Positions 54,397 to 63,817 of a stretch of 64,000 nt of DNA are shown here, in pieces; positions within the stretch are counted from its first letter, which is position 1; every line of letters begins with the position of its first letter. The stretch is taken from NCBI RefSeq assembly GCF_020733705.1, contig NZ_JAJFZM010000001.1, positions 2,108,001-2,172,000 of the forward strand, read 5' to 3'. The position numbers and the translations under genes are program-made. The stretch is from Nocardia australiensis. Its GTDB lineage: Bacteria; Actinomycetota; Actinomycetes; Mycobacteriales; Mycobacteriaceae. A model generated the notes under the pieces. The model was not told the origin of the DNA, made no database searches, and saw nothing but the letters and a program-made list of their open reading frames with translations.

Positions 54397-55725
54397 CTAC
54401 TTCGCGGCGGCGGCGCGATGCAGACCCTTGCGGTCGTAATACCGGGTGATGACCGCGCCGAATACGACGCCGATGGCTAGCCCGAGCGCGGTCATCCACA
54501 GGCCGCGCCCCAGTCCGGCGGAAAAGTTGTTGTCGAAGTACAGAATCGAGCGAATGCTGAGGAACACCTGGTGCATCGGCTCGAATTCGGCCAGCCAGCC
54601 GAAGTACTTCGGAGTCGCCTCGATCGGTACCGTGCCGCCCGAGGAGGGCAGCCCGAGGATGACGAACAGGATCAGGTTCACCAGCAGACCTGCGGAGCCG
54701 AATGCCGCGAGCACCGATAGCCCCGTGAAACCGACGGCAATGATCGCGAACGCGCTGTAGAGGTACAGCCCGAGCGGATGGTCGACCGGCATCCCGATCG
54801 ACTTGGCGACAATGACGAAGACACCGGCGATGGTGCTCGCCGCCAGAACCAGCACGCCCCATTTGATGAGCAGCGTGTGGAACCGGGAAATGGGGGTCGG
54901 CGGGAAGTGCACGAACCAGGGGCCGTACTCGGTCGGTACGAATCCCAGTGACGCGTCGACCATCGTATGAATGGTCATCGAACCGATGACGCCGGCCAAA
55001 AGCAGCAGCAGTGCGAAGAAGAAGGCGGTCAGCCCTTGGCCGGTGCCGTTAGGCAGCGGGCGGAACTCTTCGGTGACGATCTGTAGCGGACTCTCCAGCG
55101 CGACCCGGGTAACGCCGCTCAGTTCCGTGGCAGGCGGTCCACCCGGTGCCGGGGTCAGCTGCGCCTGCACCTGCTCGGTTAGTTGCTTGCCGACCTGCGC
55201 GTTGACCTGCGGCAGCGCCTGCGCGCCGATGCGGCCGACGATCTGGGTGGCGAACGCTCCGGTGCGCGGGTTGGTCTGCAGGGTGATGATCGGGCGCTCG
55301 ATATCGCCCGGCACCACGCTGCCGACACCGAATATTCCGAGCCGCTTGCTGAAATCGCCCGGAATGATGATGGCGCCGTAGACCTTTCCGGACTGCATCT
55401 GGAGCTGCGCCTCATTGATCCCCAGCACCCGTAGGTCGATCTCGTCGGCGGGCACGGCCTGCTGTAGTCCTGCGGCGACCTGGTCGCCGAAGTTGACGTG
55501 CTGCGCCCCGAATGTGTCCCCGACGTCCTGGTTGACCAGCGCGATCGGGAAGTCGTGCAGGTTCTTTTCCGGATCGACGACATAGTCCAGATACATGATG
55601 CCGAGCAACGTTGTGAGCAACGTCAGCACGAGGACCGGTGCGATCACCATGCGAACCCAATGTCGGCGCTCTGGCTTACCCGTGTCGCCCCCTGCCGCGC
55701 CCCCGCTGTTTTCGACAGTCGTCAC
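54397..55725 (-). CDS. YhgE/Pip-type (ABC-2-like) membrane protein
   Basis: About 442 aa. One N-terminal helix (VLVLTLLTTLLGIMYLDYVV), a large extracellular domain (about residues 50-230) with FPIALVNQDVGDTF and VYGAIIIPGDFSKRL, then five C-terminal helices ending before RYYDRKGLHRA. This layout is that of YhgE/Pip or DUF3533 exporters, which form ABC-2-like channels and in actinobacteria handle cell-envelope lipids or peptides. GTG 55725 (VTTVENSGG) is preferred; ATG 55812 is possible and neither has a clear ribosome site. It diverges from purF. Confidence 0.8.
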   Translation of the reverse strand: MTTVENSGGAAGGDTGKPERRHWVRMVIAPVLVLTLLTTLLGIMYLDYVVDPEKNLHDFPIALVNQDVGDTFGAQHVNFGDQVAAGLQQAVPADEIDLRVLGINEAQLQMQSGKVYGAIIIPGDFSKRLGIFGVGSVVPGDIERPIITLQTNPRTGAFATQIVGRIGAQALPQVNAQVGKQLTEQVQAQLTPAPGGPPATELSGVTRVALESPLQIVTEEFRPLPNGTGQGLTAFFFALLLLLAGVIGSMTIHTMVDASLGFVPTEYGPWFVHFPPTPISRFHTLLIKWGVLVLAASTIAGVFVIVAKSIGMPVDHPLGLYLYSAFAIIAVGFTGLSVLAAFGSAGLLVNLILFVILGLPSSGGTVPIEATPKYFGWLAEFEPMHQVFLSIRSILYFDNNFSAGLGRGLWMTALGLAIGVVFGAVITRYYDRKGLHRAAAAK

Positions 55726-55869
55726 GGGAGGTGACGTTAACAGCTGATCGTGCCGGATTCGGCAGTTCGCGGCGGCGATTGCTGCATGGATGCGGCGTCG
55801 GTGATCGAGCACCGATGATCACCCGTAGAATGATGGTTGCCCCCAAGCCCGCCCGAACAGGGAGCAACG

Positions 55870-57498
55870 GTGACCAACGCCGAATTGCCGGTCGACAACG
55901 CGTCCGTTCATATTTCTACAGCCCCGGATCAGGACGAGAACGAGCCACGCGAGGAGTGTGGTGTTTTCGGAGTCTGGGCGCCGAGTGAGGATGTGGCGAA
56001 ACTCACTTACTACGGCCTGTACGCATTGCAGCACCGTGGTCAGGAGGCGGCCGGTATCGCCGTTTCCGATGGCTCGCAGATCCTGGTTTTCAAGGATCTC
56101 GGACTGGTCAGCCAAGTCTTCGACGAGCAGACCCTGGCCGCGATGCCGGGCCATATCGCCATCGGCCACTGCCGCTATTCCACCACCGGCGCCGTGACGT
56201 GGGAGAACGCGCAGCCGATCTTTCGGACCACCGCCGTTGGCTCCGGACTTGCCCTGGGTCACAACGGAAATCTGGTCAACACGGCCGAATTGGCCGATCG
56301 TGCAAGGGAACTCGGCCTGATCGGCGGTAGCCCGATGTCAGGCGGGCGCCAGGCGCCGATCGCCGCGACATCGGACTCCGATGTGATGACCGCGCTGCTC
56401 GCACACGCCGCCGCGGATTCGAGCATCGAGCAGGCCGCCATGCAACTGCTGCCGACGCTGCGCGGCGCGTTCTGCCTCACCTTCATGGACGAGCACACCC
56501 TCTACGCCGCGCGCGATCCGCACGGGGTGCGGCCGCTGTGTCTGGGCAGGCTCGAGCGTGGCTGGGTTGTTGCCAGCGAGACGGCCGCGCTCGATATCGT
56601 CGGTGCCGCATTCGTGCGCGACATCGAACCGGGCGAACTGCTGGCGATCGACGCCGACGGCGTGCGTTCGATGCGCTTCGCGAACCCGGAACCCAAGGGC
56701 TGCGTCTTCGAGTATGTGTACCTGGCCAGGCCCGACAGCACCATTGCCGGCCGCTCGGTGCACTCCACCCGGGTCGAGATCGGCAGGCGGCTGGCCACGG
56801 AGCATCCGATCGAGGCGGACCTGGTCATCCCGGTCCCTGAATCGGGTACCCCTGCCGCGGTCGGCTACGCCCAGGGGTCGGGCGTGCCCTATGGGCAAGG
56901 TCTGATGAAGAACGCCTATGTCGGGCGCACCTTCATCCAGCCGAGCCAGACCATTCGTCAGCTCGGTATCCGGCTCAAGCTCAATCCGCTGCGCGAGGTG
57001 ATCCGCGGGAAGCGACTCATCGTGGTGGATGATTCCATCGTGCGTGGCAATACCCAACGCGCACTGATCCGAATGCTGCGCGAGGCCGGCGCGCTGGAGA
57101 TCCATGTCCGGATCGCCTCGCCGCCGGTGAAGTGGCCCTGCTTCTATGGCATCGACTTCGCTTCCCGCGCAGAGTTGATCGCCAACGGTGCTGGCGCGGA
57201 GCCCGCGGCACGAGAGGGCGCGGTCACGGATTCCGTTCTCTACGAAGAGATGGTGGAGGGCGTGCGCCGTTCGATCGGTGCCGACACCCTCGGCTACATC
57301 TCGACCGAGGGCATGATCGCCGCGACCGAGCAGCCTCGTTCCCGGCTGTGCTGTGCGTGCTTCGACGGAAACTATCCGATTGCCCTGCCCACTGAGGCGG
57401 CCATCGGGAAGAACGTGCTCGAGGGCATGCTCACGGGCCGCCCCGAGTCGATCCTGTTGGGCGACAACGCGAACGCGGATGCTCTGAGCCGTCCCTGA
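55870..57498 (+). CDS. purF: Amidophosphoribosyltransferase PurF
   Basis: A 542-aa enzyme for the first committed purine step (PRPP plus glutamine to phosphoribosylamine). A 29-residue propeptide precedes the N-terminal nucleophile Cys30 in EECGVFGVWAPSEDV. The glutaminase domain continues through YYGLYALQHRGQEAAGIA. The PRPP loop is IVVDDSIVRGNTQ. Cysteines in KWPCFYGIDF and RLCCACFDGNYP fit the [4Fe-4S] form. GTG 55870 has AGGGAGC 6 nt upstream. purM does not follow directly; a 6-kb transporter operon intervenes. Confidence 0.96.
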   Translation: MTNAELPVDNASVHISTAPDQDENEPREECGVFGVWAPSEDVAKLTYYGLYALQHRGQEAAGIAVSDGSQILVFKDLGLVSQVFDEQTLAAMPGHIAIGHCRYSTTGAVTWENAQPIFRTTAVGSGLALGHNGNLVNTAELADRARELGLIGGSPMSGGRQAPIAATSDSDVMTALLAHAAADSSIEQAAMQLLPTLRGAFCLTFMDEHTLYAARDPHGVRPLCLGRLERGWVVASETAALDIVGAAFVRDIEPGELLAIDADGVRSMRFANPEPKGCVFEYVYLARPDSTIAGRSVHSTRVEIGRRLATEHPIEADLVIPVPESGTPAAVGYAQGSGVPYGQGLMKNAYVGRTFIQPSQTIRQLGIRLKLNPLREVIRGKRLIVVDDSIVRGNTQRALIRMLREAGALEIHVRIASPPVKWPCFYGIDFASRAELIANGAGAEPAAREGAVTDSVLYEEMVEGVRRSIGADTLGYISTEGMIAATEQPRSRLCCACFDGNYPIALPTEAAIGKNVLEGMLTGRPESILLGDNANADALSRP

Positions 57499-57509
57499 TA
57501 TCTGCTGTT

Positions 57510-57548
57510 ACTTCGGCGGTTCGGCGTATCTCGCCGAACCGCCGAAGT
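57510..57548 (+). terminator. Perfect 17-bp hairpin after purF
   Basis: acttcggcggttcggcg (57510-57526) and its exact reverse complement (57532-57548) flank a 5-nt loop, 12 bp after the stop. It separates purF from the transporter operon. Confidence 0.82.
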
Positions 57549-57849
57549 GTGTCGTGGGGTCGGCGGCTGAGCCAGGGGAGACCGCCATATTGTCTCGGCT
57601 CGTGACCTGGCGTACTCGAGACGCCGCGACCGCGGTTTCGGCGCGAACCTGGTCATTCGTCCGTTGATTGCGTCGCGTCTCTGCGTCCTGCGCAACGACT
57701 GGTAACACCCGGCAATTTTTCTTTTGAAAACGCAACCTGTCGGAAATGGTTCGTGGGTACGGTCCCGGATATATCGGAAGTTCACCGTGTCCGTGCCGGG
57801 GCCTGTGATCCAGGAGACGCGGTGCGACGCTCGAGAAGTGGGGCCGGAG
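57549..57849. other. Leader of the peptide transporter operon
   Basis: About 300 bp between the purF terminator and the binding-protein gene. No gene is supported. It should hold the operon promoter; I see no convincing operator. The base composition from about 57700 to 57760 is unusually AT-rich for the window (caatttttcttttgaaaac). Confidence 0.5.
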
Positions 57850-59466
57850 ATGTTGGTTTCGAAGACGCCTGGGAGACGGCAGCGGATTCGACGAATAGCG
57901 GTCATCGGCGCGGCTGCGCTACTTGCCGCTGGACTCGCCGCGTGCGGTTCCGGACGTACGGGGGGTGGCGGTGATGGCGGCGGACTGGTGGCGGGCACCA
58001 CGGATAAGATCTTCTCGTTGGATCCCGCGGCCGCCTACGACAATGGTTCGTTGCTGGTCGAGACCCAAATCTATTCGTATCTGATGAATTTCGCGCCTGG
58101 TGATGCCACGCCGAAACCGGATGCGGCGGAAAAGTGCGAGTTCACCACGCCCACCGTGTACACCTGCAAGCTGAAGCCAGGGCTGAAGTTCGCCAATGGA
58201 AATCCATTGACCGCCAACAGCGTCAAGTTCTCCTTCGACCGGATGCTCGGGATCAACGATCCCAACGGACCGGCCTCGCTGATCGGCAATCTCGACAAGA
58301 CCGACGTTGTCGACGACCTGACCGTGGCGTTCACGCTCAAGGTGGCCAACGATCAGACCTTCCCGGCGATCCTGCCGACCCAGGCCGGGCCGATCGTGGA
58401 CGAGAAGGTCTATCCCGCCGACAAAGTAATGGCCGACGAGGATGTCGTGAAGGCCAAGGGCTACTCCGGGCCTTACACCATCGCGAGCTACGACAAGAAC
58501 AAGCTGGTCGAGTACCAGGCGAACCCGGACTACCAGGGCATTCTCGGGACCCCGAAGACCTCGACGGTCTCGACCAAGTACTACGCAACCTCCGACAACA
58601 TGAAGCTCGACCTGCAGAACGGCGCGCTCGACGTCGGCTACCGGTCCTTCACACCGACCGACATCGAGTCGTTGCGCGGCAACGACAAGGTCAAGGTGGA
58701 CGACGGTCCCGGCGGTGAATTGCGCTACATGGTGTTCAACATGAACACCATGCCGGGCGGCACACCCGATCAGAAGCTCGCGGTGCGCAAGGCGCTGGCC
58801 TCCTCGATCGATCGTGTCGCGCTGGCCGACGGGGTTTACAAGAACACCTACACGCCCGCCTATGGCTTTGTGCCGCAGGGCATGCCGGGTGCGGCGGAGC
58901 CACTGAAAGAGCTCTATGGCGCGAAGCCGAGCAAGGATGTCGCGGCAAAGTTCCTCGCCGACGCCGGTATCGCGACTCCGGTCGAACTCAACCTCCAATA
59001 CAACCCGGATCACTACGGCTCCAGCAGTTCCGAGGAGTACGCGGCGATCAAATCGCAGCTGGACGGCACCGGGCTGTTCAAGGTCAACCTGCAATCCACC
59101 GAATGGGTCACCTATCAGAAGGAACGGGCCCGCGACGGCTACCCGCTGTACCACTTCGGTTGGTTCCCGGATTACCCGGACGCCGATGACTACCTGAGCC
59201 CGTTCTTCGGACCGAACAACTTCCTGCAGTCGCACTTCGAGAACCCCGGCATAAACGCGCAACTCACCGCCGAGCAGACCGAGCCCGACAAGGAAAAGCG
59301 GATCAAACTGATCGAGCAGGTACAGCGTGATCTCGCGCAGAACCACCTGCCGACGCTTCCACTGTTGTCCGGCAAGCTGATCGCGGTGTCCAATCCGAAG
59401 GTGCAGGGGGTGCCCCAGACGCTCGACGCGTCGTTCAAGTTCCGTTACACGGTGCTGAGCAAGTGA
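57850..59466 (+). CDS. ABC transporter substrate-binding lipoprotein, peptide/opine class
   Basis: A 538-aa family 5 solute-binding lipoprotein. The signal is basic (RRQRIRRIAVIG) with a lipobox LAAGLAAC near residue 35, followed by a Gly-rich linker. Family segments are SLDPAAAYDNGSLLVETQIY, CKLKPGLKFANGNPLTANSV and YHFGWFPDYPDADDYLSPFF. It captures peptides or similar solutes outside the membrane. ATG 57850 is chosen, but GTG 57838 (VGPEM) is also in frame; neither has a strong ribosome site. First gene of a four-gene transporter operon. Confidence 0.88.
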   Translation: MLVSKTPGRRQRIRRIAVIGAAALLAAGLAACGSGRTGGGGDGGGLVAGTTDKIFSLDPAAAYDNGSLLVETQIYSYLMNFAPGDATPKPDAAEKCEFTTPTVYTCKLKPGLKFANGNPLTANSVKFSFDRMLGINDPNGPASLIGNLDKTDVVDDLTVAFTLKVANDQTFPAILPTQAGPIVDEKVYPADKVMADEDVVKAKGYSGPYTIASYDKNKLVEYQANPDYQGILGTPKTSTVSTKYYATSDNMKLDLQNGALDVGYRSFTPTDIESLRGNDKVKVDDGPGGELRYMVFNMNTMPGGTPDQKLAVRKALASSIDRVALADGVYKNTYTPAYGFVPQGMPGAAEPLKELYGAKPSKDVAAKFLADAGIATPVELNLQYNPDHYGSSSSEEYAAIKSQLDGTGLFKVNLQSTEWVTYQKERARDGYPLYHFGWFPDYPDADDYLSPFFGPNNFLQSHFENPGINAQLTAEQTEPDKEKRIKLIEQVQRDLAQNHLPTLPLLSGKLIAVSNPKVQGVPQTLDASFKFRYTVLSK

Positions 59467-60575
59467 CCTCGGGTGATGCCGGGCTCGAGGCAACGCCTCG
59501 GGTCCGGCGGTTCCGGCTGCCGGGCCGCGTCAAGGGGGGTGGCGGGGACTCGCGGCAGCTTGCGCTATTGCGGTACTTGGGGATTCGGCTGCTGCTGATT
59601 CTGCCGACCGCGTGGATTCTGGTCACGGTCGTGTTCTTTCTCATGCGGGTGATCGGCGATCCGATCAGTGCCGCCATGGGTGGGCGCATGACGCAGGAGC
59701 AGATCGAGGTGCGCAAGGAAGCGGCCGGGCTGAACCGGCCGATCCTGACCCAGTACTGGGAATATCTTTCCGGGCTGCTGCACGGGGATTTCGGCTACTC
59801 ACAAGACAATCGGCAGATCAGCGAGGTAGTGACCACCTACGGTGCGGCGACACTCGAGCTGGTGTTCTGGGCGCTGCTCGTCGCGTTCGCCGTCGGGGTG
59901 CCGCTGGGTAGATATGCTGCGACACACCGTGATTCGACCGCTGATGCGGGGTTGCGAATGTTCGCGATCTTCGCCTACGCGGCGCCGGTCTTCTTCGTCG
60001 GCATGCTGCTCAAGCTGATCTTCGCGGTGAAGCTGGATTGGCTGCCCGTCGCGGGCCGGGCGAGTACGCCGGTAGAGCTGGAACTGCAGCACGTATCGCC
60101 GAAGACCAACATCATGGTGGTCGACGCGATTCTGTATGGAGACACCAGCTATCTGATCGACGTGCTGAAACACGCTGTGCTGCCCGCGATCGCGCTCGGC
60201 TTGCTCACCGCGGGCATCTTCCTGCGGCTGGTACGGATCAATCTGATCCAGACCTTGCACAGCGACTATGTGGACGCGGCAAGGGCCCGTGGACTGTCCG
60301 CGCGGGTGGTGACCGGCAGGCACGCGGTGCGCAACGCGATGATTCCCATCGTCACCGTGATGGGCATGTACATCGCCATGATGCTCGGCGGCGCGGTGCT
60401 CACCGAAACCACCTTCGAATGGAAGGGTCTGGGCTACCAGCTCGCGGAGTATCTGCATCAACGCGACTTCATTGCTGTGCAGGGCATTGTCGCATTCGTC
60501 GCGCTCGTGGTCGCCGCCATGAGTTTCGTGGTGGACGCCATTGTGGCGATGATCGACCCGAGGGTGAGATTCTGA
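59463..60575 (+). CDS. Peptide-type ABC transporter permease (DppB/OppB class)
   Basis: A 370-aa permease with six helices and the EAA loop DYVDAARARGLSARVVTGRHAVRNAMIPI that docks the ATPase. N-terminal LLLILPTAWILVTVVFFLMR and the periplasmic KEAAGLNRPILTQYWEYLSG are class hallmarks. GTG 59463 overlaps the binding-protein stop. A 40-residue Gly/Arg-rich cytoplasmic arm precedes helix one. Confidence 0.9.
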   Translation: MTSGDAGLEATPRVRRFRLPGRVKGGGGDSRQLALLRYLGIRLLLILPTAWILVTVVFFLMRVIGDPISAAMGGRMTQEQIEVRKEAAGLNRPILTQYWEYLSGLLHGDFGYSQDNRQISEVVTTYGAATLELVFWALLVAFAVGVPLGRYAATHRDSTADAGLRMFAIFAYAAPVFFVGMLLKLIFAVKLDWLPVAGRASTPVELELQHVSPKTNIMVVDAILYGDTSYLIDVLKHAVLPAIALGLLTAGIFLRLVRINLIQTLHSDYVDAARARGLSARVVTGRHAVRNAMIPIVTVMGMYIAMMLGGAVLTETTFEWKGLGYQLAEYLHQRDFIAVQGIVAFVALVVAAMSFVVDAIVAMIDPRVRF

Positions 60576-61801
60576 TGACCGCACCGGAATTGGCGAACGA
60601 GCCATTGGTCGTGCCGCCGGAACCGCCTGCCGTGCGCAGGCGGCTGCCGGGGATGCGGCTGCTCACAATGACTGCCGGGCTGCAGCGTGTGACCCTGCTC
60701 ATCGGCCTCGGCCTGGTCGCGTTGTTCGTGCTCACAGCGGTCTTCGCGCCGCTGATCGCGCCATACGGCCTCGCTCAGAACACCTCGGACGGTGTCGCTT
60801 TCGTCGCGCAGCAACCACCGTCGGGACAACACTGGTTCGGGACTTCGGTACGCAGCGAGGATGTGTTCTCGCGGGTGATCTTCGGTGCCCGCACCGCCCT
60901 GCTGGTGATCGTGATCTCGCTGACGCTGTCGCTATTGGTCGGCGTGCCACTGGGATTGGTGTCCGGGTACGTCGGTCGCTCGGTCGACCGAATACTCGTG
61001 CTGTTCATGGACGCCATCTACGCCTTCCCGACGCTGCTGCTCGCCATCGTGGTTTCGATCGTGGTTGCGGGCGGGCAATCCAGCAGCTTCGGCGGGGTGC
61101 TGTCGGCGGCGGTGGCCATCACGGCGATCTATGTGCCGCAATACTTTCGGGTGGTCCGCAATGCGACCGTCGCGGTGAAGAACGAACCGTACGTGGATGC
61201 CGCCCGGGTCACCGGCGCGTCCACCACCCGAATCCTGTTCCGGCACATTCTCGCCAACGTCACCCAGTCCTTGCCGGTGATCGTCACGCTCAACGCGGGC
61301 GACGCCATCCTCACCCTGGCCGCACTCGGTTTCCTCGGTTTCGGTATCGAACCGACCCAGGCCGCCGAATGGGGTTACGACCTCAACAAGGCACTCAACG
61401 ATGTCTCCAACGGCATCTGGTGGACCAGCATCTTCCCTGGCACAGCCATCGTGCTGGTGGTGCTCGGCATGACGCTGGTCGGCGAGAGCCTCAACGAGGC
61501 ACTGAATCCGCTGCTGCGCACCCGCCGCGCGGTGGCGGTGTCCGCCGACGACACCATCGTCGTCGTGGCGGACGATGCTGAAGAGACCGAGTCGGCCGAC
61601 ATCGCCGCGGAGCCAGCGAACGCGGGAAAGCCCACCGTCACAAGCGAAACCGCGGCTAGCCAAGAGCCGGTACTGGTGTTCGGTGCTGACACGGCCGCAG
61701 TCGGCCGGAGCCTGTCGGATACGAAGGCCGAAACAGTGGGTGCCGCAGCCGAAACCGATGCCGTTGGCGAAGCGGATACCGTGGAAGGACGAGACCAATG
61801 A
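60575..61801 (+). CDS. Peptide-type ABC transporter permease (DppC/OppC class) with acidic C-terminal tail
   Basis: A 408-aa permease overlapping the previous stop (TGATG). Helices, the EAA loop (EPYVDAARVTGASTTRILFRHIL) and FGTSVRSEDVFSRVIFGART place it in the DppC class. The permease domain ends near residue 310 (NEALNPLLRTRR). About 95 further residues are hydrophilic, rich in Ala, Glu, Asp and Thr, and not part of the usual fold. The tail may be disordered or bind the fused ATPase. Confidence 0.9.
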   Translation: MTAPELANEPLVVPPEPPAVRRRLPGMRLLTMTAGLQRVTLLIGLGLVALFVLTAVFAPLIAPYGLAQNTSDGVAFVAQQPPSGQHWFGTSVRSEDVFSRVIFGARTALLVIVISLTLSLLVGVPLGLVSGYVGRSVDRILVLFMDAIYAFPTLLLAIVVSIVVAGGQSSSFGGVLSAAVAITAIYVPQYFRVVRNATVAVKNEPYVDAARVTGASTTRILFRHILANVTQSLPVIVTLNAGDAILTLAALGFLGFGIEPTQAAEWGYDLNKALNDVSNGIWWTSIFPGTAIVLVVLGMTLVGESLNEALNPLLRTRRAVAVSADDTIVVVADDAEETESADIAAEPANAGKPTVTSETAASQEPVLVFGADTAAVGRSLSDTKAETVGAAAETDAVGEADTVEGRDQ

Positions 61802-63501
61802 GTGAGCCGACTTTGGTCACCGATCGCAGCCCCGCGCTGTCGATCGAATCGCTGTCGGTCACCTTTGCCACCGACGCGGGACCCGTCTATGCGGTGAGCG
61901 ATGTGTCCTACGAGGTGTTCCCTGGTGAGGTCCTCGCCATCGTGGGGGAATCGGGTTCGGGGAAGTCGGTGAGCTCCCGGACCGCGATGGGGCTGCTGCC
62001 GTCCACCGCGCGGGTGCGTGGCCTGGTCACGCTCGGCTCGGAGGCGATCACCTCGATGAGCGAGCGACAGCTCACCGCGCTGCGCGGCGGTGCCATCTCG
62101 ATGGTGTTCCAAGAACCCGGTCTCGCCCTCGACCCGCTCTTCACTGTCGGGTTCCAAATCGGCGAGGCATTGCGGGCGCACGGTGATATGAGCCGCAAAG
62201 CGGCTAAAGCCCGTGCGGTGGAATTGCTTCGTCTGGTCGGGCTGCCCGATCCGGAGCATCGGGTCGACTACTACCCGCATCAACTCTCCGGTGGGCAGAA
62301 GCAGCGCGTGGTGATCGCGATCGCCATCGCGTGTGAGCCCAAGGTGATCATCGCGGACGAGCCGACCACCGCACTCGATGTCACGGTGCAGGCCGAAATC
62401 CTGGAGTTGCTGCGCGATCTGCGCGACCGCATCGGCAGCGCCATCGTGCTCATCACCCACAACATGGGCGTGGTCGCCGACCTAGCCGACCGGGTCGTAG
62501 TGATGCGCGACGGCAAGGTGGTGGAGGAGGCGTCGGTCGACGAGCTGTTCGCGAATCCACGCGCCGACTACACGCGCGCGTTGCTCGCGGCGGTCCCGCA
62601 TCTCGGCACCGAACAGCTCGCACATGGTCCTGCGGAGGACACCACCATCACTGGTGATCCGGTGCTGGAGGTGACCGATCTGGTGGTCCAGTTCCCCGGC
62701 CCATTCGGCCGCCCGCCTTTCCGTGCGGTGGACCAGGTCAGCCTGAGTATCCAGCCCGGCGAGACGCTCGGACTGGTCGGTGAATCGGGCTCAGGCAAAT
62801 CGACCATCGGACGCTGTGTCGCCGCCCTGCAACGCCCGACCTCGGGCATTGTTCGGGTCCGTGGGCGCAACATTGCCGGACTGTCCCAGCGGCAATTGCG
62901 CCCGATCCGGCGTCGCTTCGGCTTCGTCTTCCAGGATCCGGCCAGTTCGCTCAATCCCCGGCTCACCGTTGGTGAGTGTGTCGCGGAGCCACTGATCGTG
63001 CACAAGACGGGCAGCACCGCCCAGATTCGCGATCGGGTGCGGCAATTGCTCGACGATGTGCAGCTACCCTCTGGCACCGACGGCAGATACCCGCATGAGC
63101 TGTCCGGTGGCCAACGCCAGCGTGCCAGCCTCGCCAGGGCCCTCGCCCTCGACCCCGACCTGCTCGTCGCCGACGAGCCGACCAGCGCCCTCGACGTTTC
63201 CGTGCAGGCGGCCGTGCTCGAGTTGTTCGGGCAGTTGCAACGCGAGTTCGGCTGGGCCTGCCTGTTCATCAGCCATGATCTGGCCGTGGTCGACCAGTTG
63301 GCCGACCGCATTGTGGTGCTGCGCGATGGCGCGGTGGTCGAACAGGGCGACCGTGACCGCATCCTGCGGGCACCGGAACAGGAGTACACCCAGCGCCTGG
63401 TCGCCGCCGTACCGGTGCCGGACCCGGTCGAGCAACGCAGAAGGCGAGCGGAGACAGCGGCGTTGTTCGCGACCGAGCCGGATCAACCCGAGGCAAAATG
63501 A
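61798..63501 (+). CDS. Fused double ABC ATPase (DppD-DppF type)
   Basis: A 567-aa protein with two complete nucleotide-binding domains. Domain 1 has Walker A GESGSGKSVSS, signature LSGGQKQRV and Walker B VIIADEPTTALD. Domain 2 has Walker A GESGSGKSTIG, signature LSGGQRQRA and Walker B LLVADEPTSALD. Usually these are separate proteins; a fusion is common in actinobacteria. ATG 61798 overlaps the permease stop. It powers the transporter encoded just upstream. Confidence 0.93.
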   Translation: MSEPTLVTDRSPALSIESLSVTFATDAGPVYAVSDVSYEVFPGEVLAIVGESGSGKSVSSRTAMGLLPSTARVRGLVTLGSEAITSMSERQLTALRGGAISMVFQEPGLALDPLFTVGFQIGEALRAHGDMSRKAAKARAVELLRLVGLPDPEHRVDYYPHQLSGGQKQRVVIAIAIACEPKVIIADEPTTALDVTVQAEILELLRDLRDRIGSAIVLITHNMGVVADLADRVVVMRDGKVVEEASVDELFANPRADYTRALLAAVPHLGTEQLAHGPAEDTTITGDPVLEVTDLVVQFPGPFGRPPFRAVDQVSLSIQPGETLGLVGESGSGKSTIGRCVAALQRPTSGIVRVRGRNIAGLSQRQLRPIRRRFGFVFQDPASSLNPRLTVGECVAEPLIVHKTGSTAQIRDRVRQLLDDVQLPSGTDGRYPHELSGGQRQRASLARALALDPDLLVADEPTSALDVSVQAAVLELFGQLQREFGWACLFISHDLAVVDQLADRIVVLRDGAVVEQGDRDRILRAPEQEYTQRLVAAVPVPDPVEQRRRRAETAALFATEPDQPEAK

Positions 63502-63817
63502 CGGTGTGACACTTGATTTCGCGCCTGAGATCCCATTCGGCAGCACCGATTGCCCAATCCTCGTCGCATCCGGTTGTCGACCGTAGACGCGAAGTGGCGG
63601 CCGGGCACCGGGGTGGATCGCCCTGGTACGGCCGGACTCGCCTGCACTCGACCACCGGGCCATGACCTGTCCGAACCCGTACCCGATGACCGGTACGGGG
63701 TGTGGGAGTTCGGCAAAAGTCGCGGCGAGGCGGATGAGGCTGCATGCTCGTTATCCGGCTCCGGTAGCGTGATCTGGCATCTATCCGCCGATTCGGTTTG
63801 GAGCTTTCCCCGAAAAT
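63502..63817. other. Gap between transporter operon and purM
   Basis: About 315 bp. An 8-bp stem with 8-nt loop (cccgtacc 63676-63683 / ggtacggg 63692-63699) may end the transporter transcript. One 89-codon open frame crosses it but has no recognisable domain and runs into the purM start, so I do not call it. The purM promoter must lie in the last 100 bp. Confidence 0.5.

Noticed and set aside
57510..57548. Hairpin after purF as a purine riboswitch
   Set aside because: It is a simple perfect stem-loop after a stop codon, with no conserved aptamer features, and the gene downstream is a transporter after a 300-bp gap.
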